From Ephydatia muelleri (taxonomy: Eukaryota; Porifera; Demospongiae; Spongillida; Spongillidae), in assembly GCA_013339895.1 (NCBI GenBank), contig JABACO010000009.1, forward strand, positions 3,221,113 to 3,285,112: a stretch of 64,000 nucleotides of DNA, in the 5' to 3' direction. Shown here piece by piece: positions 35,290 to 47,115 of the stretch. The stretch's first letter is position 1. Each line of letters opens with the position of its first letter. A program made the position numbers and the translations under genes. Under the pieces are notes generated by a model that did no database searches, had not been told where the DNA came from, and worked only from the letters and a program-made list of their open reading frames with translations.

Positions 35290-36880
35290 AATAAGAGTGT
35301 GGTTGTGGATGGAGCACCATAATCAAAGACAAAGAGCATTGCAGAGTGTGTGGCCACTTCTTGGTGGAGGCCAGGGAAAAGAAAACAAGGAGTTTGAAGC
35401 CCATCTACATGCACACACTGTCTTTGCTATTAACACCAGCAATGCTACAATTAACACTCAGCCTCCTTCCTTCTGCTACCTTTGTAAACTTGTGCTGGAT
35501 AAATGTGTGCTAGCACAAGATCAGCAGCACACACCATTTAAAAATAGTCCCTTTTGAGTGGAAGCAGCACACTGCAGTCATATAGTATTGAATAAATCTT
35601 TTTCTTAATCTTGTTCAGATCTGTCACCCTAAACCACCAAAAGCTAAAACATTACAACCATGTGTAGTCCATGGGCAACCAAACAAAGCCCACTGAAGAT
35701 AATTGTGCAATAGCCCCTCCCACTGGATGCTTGCTGGATTACCACTTACTGACCAGCTCCAACAATCCAGCAATCCTGGAGCAGCTATAGTGTCGTGCTG
35801 GATAAATGTCTGCTAGCACAAGATCAGCAGCACACTGCAGTTGACTGAGGTATAGTAGTAGTGAATAAATTCATACTAAACCTGTCATCCTAAACCACCA
35901 AAAGCTAACAAAAGTCCCCACAGAACTTCATTGCAGACATTTGTGCAATAGTCCCACCCACTGGATGCCACTTACTGGCCAGCTCCAACAATCCAGCAAT
36001 CCTGGAGCAGCTACAGTGTCCCATATGCCAGAGAATTTTACACCAGCCAATGGAGCGCCCATGTAGGACACTGGTGTGCACTATCTGCTTGATCGAGTGG
36101 TTCAAGGTGTTGAACTGTAGTGAGGTAAAGTGTCCATGCTGCTTCACTGACACTCCATTAACTGCATCACAGCTTAAGGCAGCACCACAACACTGCTGAC
36201 AGACATAGTGCTCGAGTGTAAACTTGCACACTAGTGCAGTGGCGAACCGACAACGACTGAGGTGCAAACATCATCTCATATGCTTAGATGGTTGCCAGCT
36301 ATCAACCTATTACAATTCACACTGGAGGAACAGTTAAGTATATCATCATTCTATGACACCATAATACTACACTGTACATAAAATCATTTGTTGCAAATCA
36401 CGCAAGTACGCACCCCTACCGGCAGCAAGTGCCAGAACCATTAAGCGCAGATGCAAACTATCCAAGAAGTAGTGAGCCAGGGGGAGTCTTCTGCCCTTCT
36501 TCACAAGAAACTAGATCAGCTAGGTAATTGAAATGCATTCGACATGATCATATGTAATAAAACTACCTATCAACAGAAACTTTAATAGCACACCTCGTTG
36601 ATAATTTTAGGTCATCTTTCCCTAACTGCTCCATCCCCATTAAAATGCACATGCTTGAAGAGCACACAGTACCCATGGGCAAGGAGAACGCATGTTGAAT
36701 TTGACGTCTTGGGAGAACAGGGTGCTGAATTTATACATGCGAGGTTCAACCCTTTGCAAAGGACATACGATTCGGTTCCCGACAATATCCAGCTATTGTT
36801 GCTTATTGTGAAGGAACACCTACTCTCTGTGGCTCCGCAAAATGTGGTACTGGTAGCCATTCCTCTCCTAAGTGAATAAA
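35290..36880 (+). pseudogene. RAG1-like pseudogene (N-terminal and C-terminal parts, core deleted)
   Basis: Recognisable parts in order: EHCRVCGHF (about 35320) and INTSNATINTQPPSFCYLC (35430-35490), matching CRVCG and INVAVDAAEIHPQKFCTLC of the 1559-5033 gene; a ~300-bp tandem duplication (35492 onward and 35795 onward); a RING-like segment with LQCPICQRILHQPMERPC and VKCPCC (36020-36150); HTSAVANRQRL and DGCQLSTYYNSHW (to 36330); a short basic piece, SARTIKRRCKLSKK (36428-36469); then KMHMLEEH and LGEQGAEFIHARFN (36640-36760) through LLLIVKEHLLSVAPQNV. Stops and frame changes are frequent, and the region carrying both catalytic aspartates and the CxxC is missing. The catalytic-Glu motif GEQGAE survives. 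This is a dead relative, diverged enough not to be a recent duplicate. Confidence 0.8.
35492..36020 (+). repeat. Tandem duplication within the RAG1-like pseudogene
   Basis: The unit beginning GTGCTGGATAAATGTGTGCT at 35492 recurs at 35795. Both carry CACCCTAAACCACCAAAAGC or CATCCTAAACCACCAAAAGC and end AATCCTGGAGCAGCTA. The second unit is shorter (about 230 versus 300 bp). Confidence 0.85.
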
Positions 36881-37319
36881 GCAATAACATCATATTTCAT
36901 ATCCATCGCTATTCACACTTAAATTCAGCAATGCATATCACTGGTTTGGCTTCTAGCACATACAATAATACGTAAGTGCCTTCTATCTCCTTCAAGATTC
37001 AGCTTTAACGTTGCTTAATCACTTCCAACAGGAGAGTGGGTACCCGTTTTCACGGGCAATAACGTGCCGTGGCTACGAAACTGTCCCATGAGGCATGCAC
37101 TACAAATAGAAAAAGGTGCTTGTTTAGTTGTAAGGTTTCAAATGACGATTGTGACCTCGATTATGACAAACCTGGCTCACTTGCCAAGGGCGTCACCAAA
37201 AGGCATTACGCAATTATTGTTCACAAAATATATGGCCGCAAACAGCCGTGCCCCATATCATTGCCAACTTTTCTTTTCTATGTGTGTTGCTGTTACTGAC
37301 CTTACCTCACGGACTAGAC

Positions 37320-37370
37320 TAGTCTGGGGACCCAGATGACTGGCATTCAGCAGACTGCTGAATGCCAGTA
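37320..37370. mobile_element. 51-bp TAGTCT-family mini-element with 9-bp TSD
   Basis: The element starts TAGTCTGGGGACCC and ends GAATGCCAGTA. GGACTAGAC lies immediately before (37311-37319) and after (37371-37379), a perfect 9-bp target duplication. Most of it is a near-perfect hairpin: CTGGCATTCAGCAG, one spacer base, CTGCTGAATGCCAG (37340-37368). Confidence 0.75.
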
Positions 37371-38029
37371 GGACTAGACACGTCTTGGTTGTTTAGTAGG
37401 CCCACTACCGCATTGCGTCACATCACATGGGCTACCCCACGTGACGCGATGCGGTGGTTTAGGTTATTCCTAATTACTATTAAAAGTGTCAATTTGCGTA
37501 CGCGTACAGTAGACGATAGAGCAAGGATCGACTGCTGGTTAATTTGGATAAAGTTGACACATTTGTGAGTTTTACATATCCTTTTGCGTGTTGAACTGTG
37601 AAAAACTAATGTGGATTAACCTTAGACGAATACACTGTACTGTGTAGCGTGTATGTTTAGACTTTGAGGCCACAAACGCAGCGTTGGCTAGGTTCTGTGC
37701 CGAGCACTCAGCAATCTCGGACCTTTTAATTCTTTTCGACGGTTCGATCGGGGCAAGTTAGCAAAAGCACTAGAGTTCTAAGACGATTTGGACAACATGA
37801 CCGCATGGTGGGTGTTGAGAACGTTCCGTTCCGTTCCGCAGACTAAAATGCTGAACGAATGTATTAATTTTTTTATACACTGTAATAGCCGCTGGGAATT
37901 TTTGCCTATTGAAACTAAGCATGTATAAACAGGTGAAAAACACGCGTGCAACCCCAGGAAAATACGTTTGCAACGCGTTCATCGCGCGCTCTTGATGTAA
38001 GCGTTCTTTAAGTGGTGCAATGGCAACAC

Positions 38030-38330
38030 ACTTATATGCCTTGCTAACACTGTTCCTCAGATTAGTAAGGGGACAGACACCCTTGTATGCCATGACAACA
38101 GGCATTGTTCTTCAGATTAGCAATGACAACCCTTGAATGCCATGACAACAGGCATTGTTCCTCAGATTAGCAATGACAACCCTTGAATGCCATGACAACA
38201 GGCATTGTTAGCAATGACAACCCTTGAATGCCATGATGACACTCTCTCAGATTCTTCATTTATATGCCATGACAACAATGTTCCTGAGTTCAGCAGGGGA
38301 CACACACGTGTACGCCATTTTATTACTAAC
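38030..38330 (+). repeat. Tandem repeat, ~55-bp unit
   Basis: ATGCCATGACAACAGGCATT followed by GTTCCTCAGATTAGCAATGA is repeated three to four times with truncated units, and more diverged units flank both sides. Confidence 0.85.
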
Positions 38331-39162
38331 TATGATTGCCAATCAGTGTTACCGTGATATTCATGTTTATCTCCCTGCTATTATGTGGAACTGTTTTGAA
38401 GTGGTGCCTCCCCTAACTACTAGTATGAGGAACGGTGGTACTATGACTAATTGTATTCCACGGTATTTATGTTCTTCCTATTAGCTAGGGGACACACACA
38501 CATTTATGCTATGGTAGAACTACACATGTGATTCTTAGAATTACCGTTTTTCCTTTATTACAAGCCATGACTTCTATTCAGGACACAATTGTACCCACAT
38601 TAAAAGATTTAATGCTACTTTGACTTGCTACACTTGTGTAGTAGTGTTTAAAATTCGACATTTGATTACAGAGCACTATTCTGCTATCATTACACTACGC
38701 AAAACAATTTTTCTGCCGGTTTCATGATGAAACCATTGGCACTAACAACGAGATGAACAGACCCGAGTCAAGAGCCTGATCGGAACACGAGTAGAGCAAA
38801 AAGGTGCACAGATTTCAGCTTATTGAAACTGCAACTACGCTACAACTATGTTACATTTGTTGCACATTTTTATCGCATTTGGATTTCTGGGAATGAATTT
38901 AACACGAAAGGGTCTGGAGACAAGGGAAGACTAAAATTAATAGCATGTACATCACTAATGCATCACGTGATGTACTTACGTATTCTCGCCCCGCCCATAT
39001 TTGTGATCAGTATTACACCCCCTGTGCATTCTATAACGTTCATATTAGGTATACGTTCATATTTAGTACATCAAAGGGAACAATTTATGTTTAATTGATT
39101 GAAAGCATGTGTATTCCTTTATGTATCACTGCAACACAACCATGATACAACAACATTTTCCT

Positions 39163-40560
39163 TTAATCGGCATCTACTTCATCTGAATCTGTAAATTTCT
39201 GATACTGAAACTCATCAGAATCCGCATCTTTTCTATCCGATGCTAGCACTGTTGCCTCCCCACTGTCATTTGTATCAAACATCTCATCTCCTGGTGCAGT
39301 GTTGTTAGATTGATGCCATTGCTGCAGCTGATGGTAGAGAGGATTGGCTGCTCCAGCTTGTTTGGCGCAATGTATAAGTGATGGTCACTTGTTGTGATAC
39401 CACATGCCTCAAATTATTTCTGGCCTGATTGAGTCCCAGGCTTCCAGAACCCATTACCCTACTAAGTGCTTTTGAAGGTGCACATAAGTTGCCACCACAT
39501 GTCCGCTCCATGGTGCCACTGGCCAGCCATGTGTCGTATAACTTGCGATATGCAGCCTTGAAGGGGGCATTCCAGCTCACATCGGCTGGTTGGACCAGTT
39601 TTGTGCAGCCCCCAGGAACTACAGCCATAATTGTATTTGTGTTTTGCACTGCTTTCTTTATAGATACAGAAATGTGGCATTTATAATAATAACTATCCAA
39701 AACCAGCATTTGCTTATTGGTTTGTGGTCCTCATATCTGCTTAACCCATTCAGCAATCAAGGTTTCATTCATCCAACCATTTGGAGAGAGCATAACAATG
39801 GCACGTTGGATAATTAAGCTCATTGGAGAATCTTTTCCCCCTAAGAATGGCTTTAGTTTTACCCCACTGGCTAATGCACTTAAGCAAACTGTGATGCGTT
39901 CTTTTTCATGACCTGTAGTCAGTAAAGGATCACTTGTTGCTCCTATTTTTTCCACAGCAGCATGTCTGCCCGAATTGCAGTTTCATCCATGTTGGCTATT
40001 GCAGCAGGGGGCAGTATGTTTAACCTGCCTTGTTCTGCAAAATACCGTACAAAGTCAAACACTTTATTGCAGACATCCGGGGCAAATGTTGTCCAACAGT
40101 TGTTTTCATATGTATGGCAAAACCCCAATCACTCATGAAATGATCGGTCCAACCTCTACTGGCTTTAAAATCTGGATCCTGTATCATCTGTTTTCCCTGC
40201 GACGCTATTAATTGTCGTGTGACCCATAGATGTTTCTCTCTCTGCAAAATGACCCAATCAGCAAGGCTACTTTCTACACCGTAATGCGCAGCCTTTTGAC
40301 CTCCTCCCACGTAACCTTTTCTTCCTACTACAGTCATCATTCATTTCTTTCTGTATGCAACCTTTTTGCTTCCTCTACTGCCGTATTTGCTTCTCATCTA
40401 TATGCAACTGGTGTGCTACAATCCTATTTCCTTCACATTCAGCCTGCAAAATCACCTTCAATTTGAAATTTAGATCATATGACTTGGTCGAACTTAGCCA
40501 TGAAGAAGTCAATGCTGCGAAACGGGTACTATAGGTCTGTTTAAACGTGCGTGGGTGCAT
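39163..40560 (-). pseudogene. pogo/Tigger-type DDE transposase, frame-broken
   Basis: Minus-strand pieces in order from 40560: HTH_psq-like LNFKLKVILQAECEGNRIVA; a CENP-B/Tc5-type HTH (SRGWTDHFMSDWGFAIHMKT); first catalytic region IANMDETAI; TTGHEKERITVCLSALASG; second catalytic region LVLDSY; VVPGGCTKLVQPADVSWN with the third acidic residue; and an acidic tail ending SDEVDAD then TAA at 39163. At least three frame changes separate the pieces (ORF ends at 40560, 40340, 40128, 39955, 39709), so it is inactive. Terminal inverted repeats were not recognised. Fungal and animal pogo relatives use the same DDE order. Confidence 0.85.
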
Positions 40561-41481
40561 AACTCCACGTATGGTAGGAAGGTTATTAAAAGTGGGGAGC
40601 AGCTGAAAAGAATTAAGGGCAGGGTGAGGGGGAGGGGCTTGCTTGTGGTACTACTGGTACTACTCATGTATACAATCCTTACTAGAGAGTAGAGCCACTA
40701 ACACAGTTTGCCACACCGGTTATGTGATTCTGAAGCAGTTGTGTGCCTACCTATCGATTATAATTTTTTTTAAAAAGCCACTAACATTTGCAGTCGTGCT
40801 GGGCATCATTAACCGATTGTACATGGAATTTCATTTCTACCATGCCATATGGCATGGAAATTTTATGGTAGAGAATCACAGAGAGAATTAACATTTTGTT
40901 TTTTCTGATGTTGTGAGGTCTTATGATGGTTGTCGCAAACGTTTTTGGTGGATCGAGCCAGAGATAAACAGTATTATCTCTGATTGAGCTGTGCATGTAT
41001 CTATAGCTGGTAGCCATGTTTGTATGCTGAGTGTACTTAGTGTCATGTGTTAGGTAGCCATGCATATAGGGGTATACACTGCAGGTTCTATCACCTTATC
41101 ACACTAGAAGATAGCAACAGTTCTATTATACAGATCCTACTGGTAACAAATGACTCATGTTCATTTACACACACGTCTACGCAATAACTCCATTGTGGGA
41201 GTCATGCTAAATATATAAATAGCTGGAGTTAATTAGGAGTGCTGAGTGTAATAAATGCAAGAAGATCTGATTGTGGCAGAATTACATGCCCACACCTTTG
41301 CTCAGTGTTTTGTGTATGAGTGTGTGTACAAGTTATTTTTTGTGGATTATGTATATATAAAACTGTATTTCTAAACATCTATTACATGAATTTGCTAACT
41401 TTCATTTCAATTAGACAAATAAAAATACAAATCTTCGTGGACTAGCAATGGAGATACAGAATAAATTCACCAACAAAAGAT
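40561..41481. other. Intergenic region with dispersed-repeat copy 2
   Basis: 40915-41170 matches the dispersed repeat at 16080-16330. The remainder is AT-rich with no gene recognised. Confidence 0.5.
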
Positions 41482-44400
41482 GTGCAGAGCAACACTGTTG
41501 GTGAAAACAGCAGTCTTCGAAATTTGTTTTTGACACCACCAAAACAATTGGGTCCAAATTGTGCTACCAAGAGCAGCAGTTCTGGCAAGAAAATTGCTAC
41601 AACAAAGACATTAGTGTCACCAAAGAATGATACTCAGTTAGTTGAGGAAAAAGAAAATGAAAAAATCAAGGGATGCAGTGTAGCATATGAAGAATGCAAT
41701 AGATTGGACAGCACTCCATGTGACGTACATGAGCGTGTAGTTGTGTGTAAAAACATTTGTGAACTACTCAAAGAAAGTGCCTTCTCATCTCGTCACTGGT
41801 ATTGAGAACAAAAGGAAAAAGTACCCTCAAGCAACATTTACTCCGAATAAAACACATAGTAGTAATAATGATTACTTAACTAGACCACAAAAGACAGTAG
41901 AAAACACAGATGTCATTCCAAACATGACATGCATGTATCCTAATAATAGCACATCATCTACCATATATGGTAGCTGTATGGCAGAATTGAATAAGGCTAT
42001 TGAATGCCTTCATACCCAGGACTACAACACAATGCTAACTATAATCACATCTCTATTGCCACATGACATTGAGGACATCCTGCTGTGCACATTTGGCTGT
42101 GGTCTTGCGTATTACAAGTTATCCAAATTATCTGCTGCTACTGGCTACTTCAATGACTACATGCAACTTTCCCAAGCCAATCACAAAACTGCAGATGTCT
42201 CCCTAGCCCATGTGTACCTTGGAGACATTGCATCTATGGACAATAACTACATCACTGCAGCAGACCATTACTTGAAAGGTGTCAAGAATCATGGAACTAA
42301 CAACGTCAGTGGAACATTCAAACAGCAGATGCCAACCATATCCACTCTGTATGCCAAGCAAGGGGCAGCACTAAGGCAAGCCTCGCACATGGCCATGGCT
42401 GTTGATGCCTTCAGAAATGCCGTGATGACGGCAGAGTGGGGAAAAGACAAGCTGTCCTCTCACAACAGTCTGGGAAACCTGCTGCAGTCCTTAGGGGACC
42501 GCGCTGGAGCTCTTGAGGAGTACAAGCTCTGTATTGAGCTTTGTGAAGATCTGAAAGACTACGTATCTCTTGGATGGACTCATGGGAACATGGGAAATGC
42601 ATACATAGGTCTCCATGAGAAAGACAAAGCCCTGTACCATCTAAAGAAGTCTCTGGATCTTGTGTTAGTTCATGAGCCCACGCCTGCAGCCATTTGCAAG
42701 GCATACAATAATCTTGGTACAGCACACCAAGCCCTGAATGAACTGGATCTTGCCGAACAGAACTACAGGTTAGCCCAAACCCAAGCTGTATATGGTAATG
42801 ACAGAACAGGCGAAGGTAGGGCACTTGGTAACCTTGGAAACCTTTTCCTGCTACGTAAGAACTACTCCAAGGCAGTTGAATGCTATTCAGAGGTCCTTCA
42901 ACTCTCCAAAGAGAGGTCAGTAGTGTCCACAGTTTACCACAACAGAGGGTGGGCCTACTACGAGTGGGCAGAGATGAAGAGGTCTTCTTCCTCAATACCT
43001 GATTTAACCCTCAGTGCACAGGAGATGTACAGTTTAGCAATTAATGACCTGCGTGAGACCATCAGACTTCATGAAGAAATATATCAAAGTACTAAGGGTT
43101 CATCAAAAGGGCTGAATCTTTCAGTGTCACTCACTGAGAGTAACTCGCGCACATTCCATAGGCTACAGAACTGTCTTGTGAACCTCGAACAATCAGAAGA
43201 GGCACTTGTTGTTGCTGAAAGTAGCCGAGCTAGGTCACTTGGAGAGGTTTTACTGGACAAAAATAAACATGCTTTGCCCAATTTGAAATATCCACTTACC
43301 TTGGACACAATAAAATGGATTGTTGCATCTCAGGAGTGTCCCATTGTTTATCTCTCTTATACTGGGGCACGACTGCTACTGTGGTTACTGGTACCTGGCA
43401 ATTGCAAATGCATGATATACCATGAAGCTGTACAGGTTGATAAATTGGAGCAGGAGAAATTTGATGGAAAATCATTTGATCACTATGTGTGTCACAATGT
43501 GACCAGAGCAGCTGGAGATGCTCAATTAGAACTCTTTGGTGATTCAAATAATGACAAAATGTCCCTCACAATACTGTATGAAATTGTGGCCCTACCTATT
43601 ATCAAGATGTTGGCTGCAGCAAACATAAAGAATGAAACTAAAAAGCTGATCATAATTCCAGATAGCTACACATATCTTATTCCATTTGCTGCCTTGCATC
43701 AGGACCTTGATGACACATTTGGAGACATGTTTTGCATCCATATCATGCCTATCACTACTGGCCTTGGGAATATTAGGGTCTCAGACAAATCAAACCATAT
43801 TGATTGAGCCGAACAATGCATGTGTGGTGGGTAACCCTGACATCCCAATATTTGAGCACAATGGAGAGGAATGGAACCTGGGCAGACTCCCTCATGCTGC
43901 TAAGGAAGCAGAGTGGATATCCTGTGCCCTCAAAACATCTCCCATCTTAGATCAGCAGGCAACCAAAAATGCAGTTCTCAGTCGCATGATGTCAGCTAAC
44001 ATTATCCATATTGCTACGCATGGCAGTGCTGTGTCTGGATTCCTGGCATTCTCTGGTATGAAGACCTCCTTCAGAGGTAGTCCAGCTGATACTAAAGATG
44101 TCCTTCTCTTCCCAAGTGAGGTGGAAAACCTCACCATCAGTCCAGCTGTGGTAGTTCTTAGTAGCTGCGACAGTGCACGTGGTACTGTGCGTGCTGATGG
44201 AATTATGGGTATGGGGAGGGCTTTCTTTATTGCTGGTGCCCAGTCCATCCTAAGTACGCTGTGGAAAGTTCCGGATGAGAGTGCTGGGGTGTTTATGCAG
44301 TTCTTCTACCAGTACCTGGGGGAGGATGGTCTGAGCACCACCCAGGCCCTCCAGAAGACTGTGTGCAGTTTGAGGTGCTTCAGGAAATACTCCCACTATG

Positions 44401-45819
44401 TCCACTGGGGTGCATATCAGCTGTGTGGAAAGGAAATGGTGATGGATCTCAAGACAAAAGCTAATGATGTGTTACTTGAGCAGAGACTAGGGCCCAAAGT
44501 AGCCTTCCCAAGACATGATGTTGTGAAGAAGTTGGAATTATCTCTGCTGGATACGACTACTACTTCAAATGTTCAGGTAAGGTCTATAGGTCTCAGGGAT
44601 GCACTTTACACCTACATTCTTACGTACACAGATTCTATGGGGCTGCTCTGGCAGTAAACCGTCAGAAGTTGCCATTAGTTTTATATATTCCTTTGATAAT
44701 CGTTTTGAGGGTGGCATTTATTGGATTGATGGAAATTTCTCAGAAAGAGTTGAAGATACTTTCCAGCATATGTTGAAGGTAATTTAATTAATTTTGGTTT
44801 TATGTACTTCAGCTTTCCGTATTGCCCTGCAGGTGTTACAAGAGAAGACATTTCAACATTTCTCAGAGGACCATCAATCACTAGTGGTGTTAGATAATAT
44901 TGAGAGCATGCAGCCAATCCTGGATTCACCCAGTGGTAGTTTGCTTCTTGGCTTTTTAAAGCATCAAAACACTTGTATCATAGCTATTACAAGATGTTGC
45001 AATTGTCCTGTAAAGCTGCAACAAGATATTGACCAACATCTATCTCGAGGCTCAACTGTTCATGAACTATTTCCTCGTCCCCAAAACCTTGCAATGCAGC
45101 GATTGGTGTATGAACTTGTAAGGGTCCAGGTCCCAGTAGCACAGAAAGACCAGACTGTACTTGAGGAATGTGTGGAGCATGCATATGGCTCACCTGACCT
45201 CCTAAACCTCACAGCATCTGTTCTGATCAAGAGTTATGAAAATCACTCCAAACTGCAGGGATGTGTTGAGCCCCACAGAGAATCTAACATGTCATCTAGT
45301 CTCAGATTTGACTCGGAGCAAGTTGTGACTCATTTGGTGGAGCAGTGCAGTTTGAGTACACGGGAACTTCTCATCCTCTACTGCCTATCAGGACTCTCCA
45401 CTGCACCCATTCCACTCTGTGTGGTTAGAACTCTAATAAATACGTTAAGTGATTGTGGTATGCGTGCAACATCGTTGTTAGATAAACTGGAAACATTGAA
45501 GTTAGTCTCTCGTTATTCACTACCTGTCATACTGAACAAAGCATTGAAGGAAGAAATAAAGATGGAACCTTTGTATTATGTTCCACTGATACTCTCAACA
45601 GCTCTGTGGAACCACACGATGAGTGATGAGGATAAGATGATATCATTAACAGTGATGTACAAAACATTATACAATATCTGTACTGAATACAAAATGAATC
45701 AAGCTAATTGTCACAATATCTTCACTTTAGTTAAAGGTTTTCACCAAACAATTGGAGCACATATTGATCTGATGGGAGAGGAATGCTACATTGAAGTATG
45801 CAAGCTTGCACTGATATAG
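41482..45819 (+). CDS. TPR - CHAT protease - STAND/NB-ARC-like protein
   Basis: Coding parts: 41482-44576, 44632-44778, 44833-45819; the two introns are GT-AG, both phase 0. After a low-complexity start come TPR repeats (about 42190-42960; e.g. SLGWTHGNMGNAYIGLHEKD, AYNNLGTAHQALNELDLAEQ), then a CHAT peptidase domain (43640-44420) with both catalytic motifs, HIATHG and LSSCDSARG. Next is an NTPase-like region: a degenerate P-loop (WGCSGSKPSEVA), EGGIYWIDG, Walker B SLVVLDNIES and CIIAITR. CHAT domains are caspase-like proteases; TPR-CHAT and STAND NTPases occur in immune and cell-death systems. Two frame changes, near 41795 and in the CHAT domain near 43795, mean either sequence errors or a decayed gene. 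If the first is real, the start may be 41741. The lost P-loop Gly-Lys suggests impaired nucleotide binding. Cytoplasmic: no signal peptide seen. Confidence 0.75.
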
Positions 45820-46509
45820 CCATGCCACCTCCACTATCTGCACTGCTCCAAGAAAAGCAATCATTAAAAAAAGAACTGACACATGTAAAGACACATGTAG
45901 TCATAAACCTGTGGTAGTGGACTTGTAAAATTTAATATCTGCAATGATATAGTGTGCATTGTATTTTGTCAGCATGTGTTTAATCATTAACAGTTATAGG
46001 TGTGGTACGAGGCATGTCATGTCCAGACACGGCATGCACTGCTGTCTTTGTGATAAGGCTCTTAAGTTAAGTAGCATGCATGCTATTGCCTGCTGAGAAT
46101 GATGACAAGCAACTGGGTCTTCTTTACAACATATCTACCAATACAGTTGTCAATTACTGGTTAACAATAGTTAAATTAATGAAACATTTCTGGCATTTAC
46201 TGTCGACACTATAGTTCTGGAATTTTATATGCTTTCCACTAAGTATACACTAGTAAGACCATACAATACTTCACTTCACTGAACTTTTAAACCAAAGGGT
46301 TGCGCTCTGTACATGTGCCAACTTTTCAGTTCTCAACCATCACCATGTGTTCTGCAGCTGTCGTGACCATTTATGCCCGGATGCTTTAGAAAATGCAAAG
46401 AAAAGATGCATATAGACACTTAGGAATAGATGTGGAGCATCGGATTAGGAGGTGGCGATGAATGCCTGGATGATAAGAAATCACGGGATGCTGGAGTATC
46501 TGCAGAGCC
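45820..46509. other. 3' flank without recognised feature
   Basis: AT-rich sequence downstream of the TPR-CHAT gene. No gene or repeat recognised. Confidence 0.4.
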
Positions 46510-46800
46510 TTATTCTATCTATTCTGTCACGTATACCAAAAGTAAAATCCCTGCTCTCTGTCAGCGATATTGTATTGTTGAGATCTCCATGTTGAGTAAT
46601 GAGGTCCTCATTCATGATGTTGTCTTTCAAGAGGATAGTACAGGGGAACAGATGCTTGACAATTTTGCAACTTATGTGTACGGCGGTGGATTCATGCACC
46701 TTAAACCAAACAACAGGACAATGGATTTGTTTTTATCAGTACTAACATATCAGCTTAACTGGAACTGGAATGACCAGTCACGAGTCAATGCGATCACCCC
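46510..46800 (+). pseudogene. Glycosyltransferase pseudogene, front half
   Basis: High nucleotide similarity to 63330-63610 of the better copy: IHDVVFQEDSTGEQMLDNF, HLKPNNRTMDLFLSV and YQLNWNWNDQS. Small indels break the frame in front of it, and the first acidic position of the DSD motif is lost (CTCTGTCAGCGATATT versus CTCTGACAGTGATATC). Homology stops at about 46800. The continuation of the gene is found inverted at 49950-50253. Confidence 0.85.
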
Positions 46801-46988
46801 ATATACTGTATAGCTGTATTAAATTGGTGTTGTTTTGCCGGGTAGCCACATTTGATAAATTCTGTCTACCTGGCTATACCTCGCAAAAGTGCGCACCAGA
46901 AATTGATTCGACGTGGAGATGACCAACGCAAGATGCATCCAACGCCTTTAGTGCTACTTTTACGCCGTCAATGTAGGCCGGTGTCACG

Positions 46989-47033
46989 GAATAGATTATC
47001 CCCCAATAAATTCATCCCCCGGATAATCTATTC
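46989..47033. repeat. Inverted repeat GAATAGATTATCC
   Basis: Two perfect 13-bp arms (46989-47001 and 47021-47033) with a 19-bp loop; a third variant GAATAGATTAACC follows at about 47070. It lies about 80 bp before the integrase-zinc-finger start codon. Function unknown. Confidence 0.7.
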
Positions 47034-47115
47034 TTGAATAGGATAAAATAGTTTATCATCCCTTGGAATAGATTAACCCCCTTCGTAAAACGCTCACTCG
47101 TGTCCATTATAACGG

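Larger units (their letters stand above)
36881..39162. other. Gene-poor stretch with a mini-element and tandem repeats
   Basis: Holds the 51-bp TAGTCT element (37320-37370) and tandem repeats at 38030-38330. An open frame at 37069-37299 (MATKLSHEACTTNRK...) shows no family I recognise. Nothing else is supported. Confidence 0.4.
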
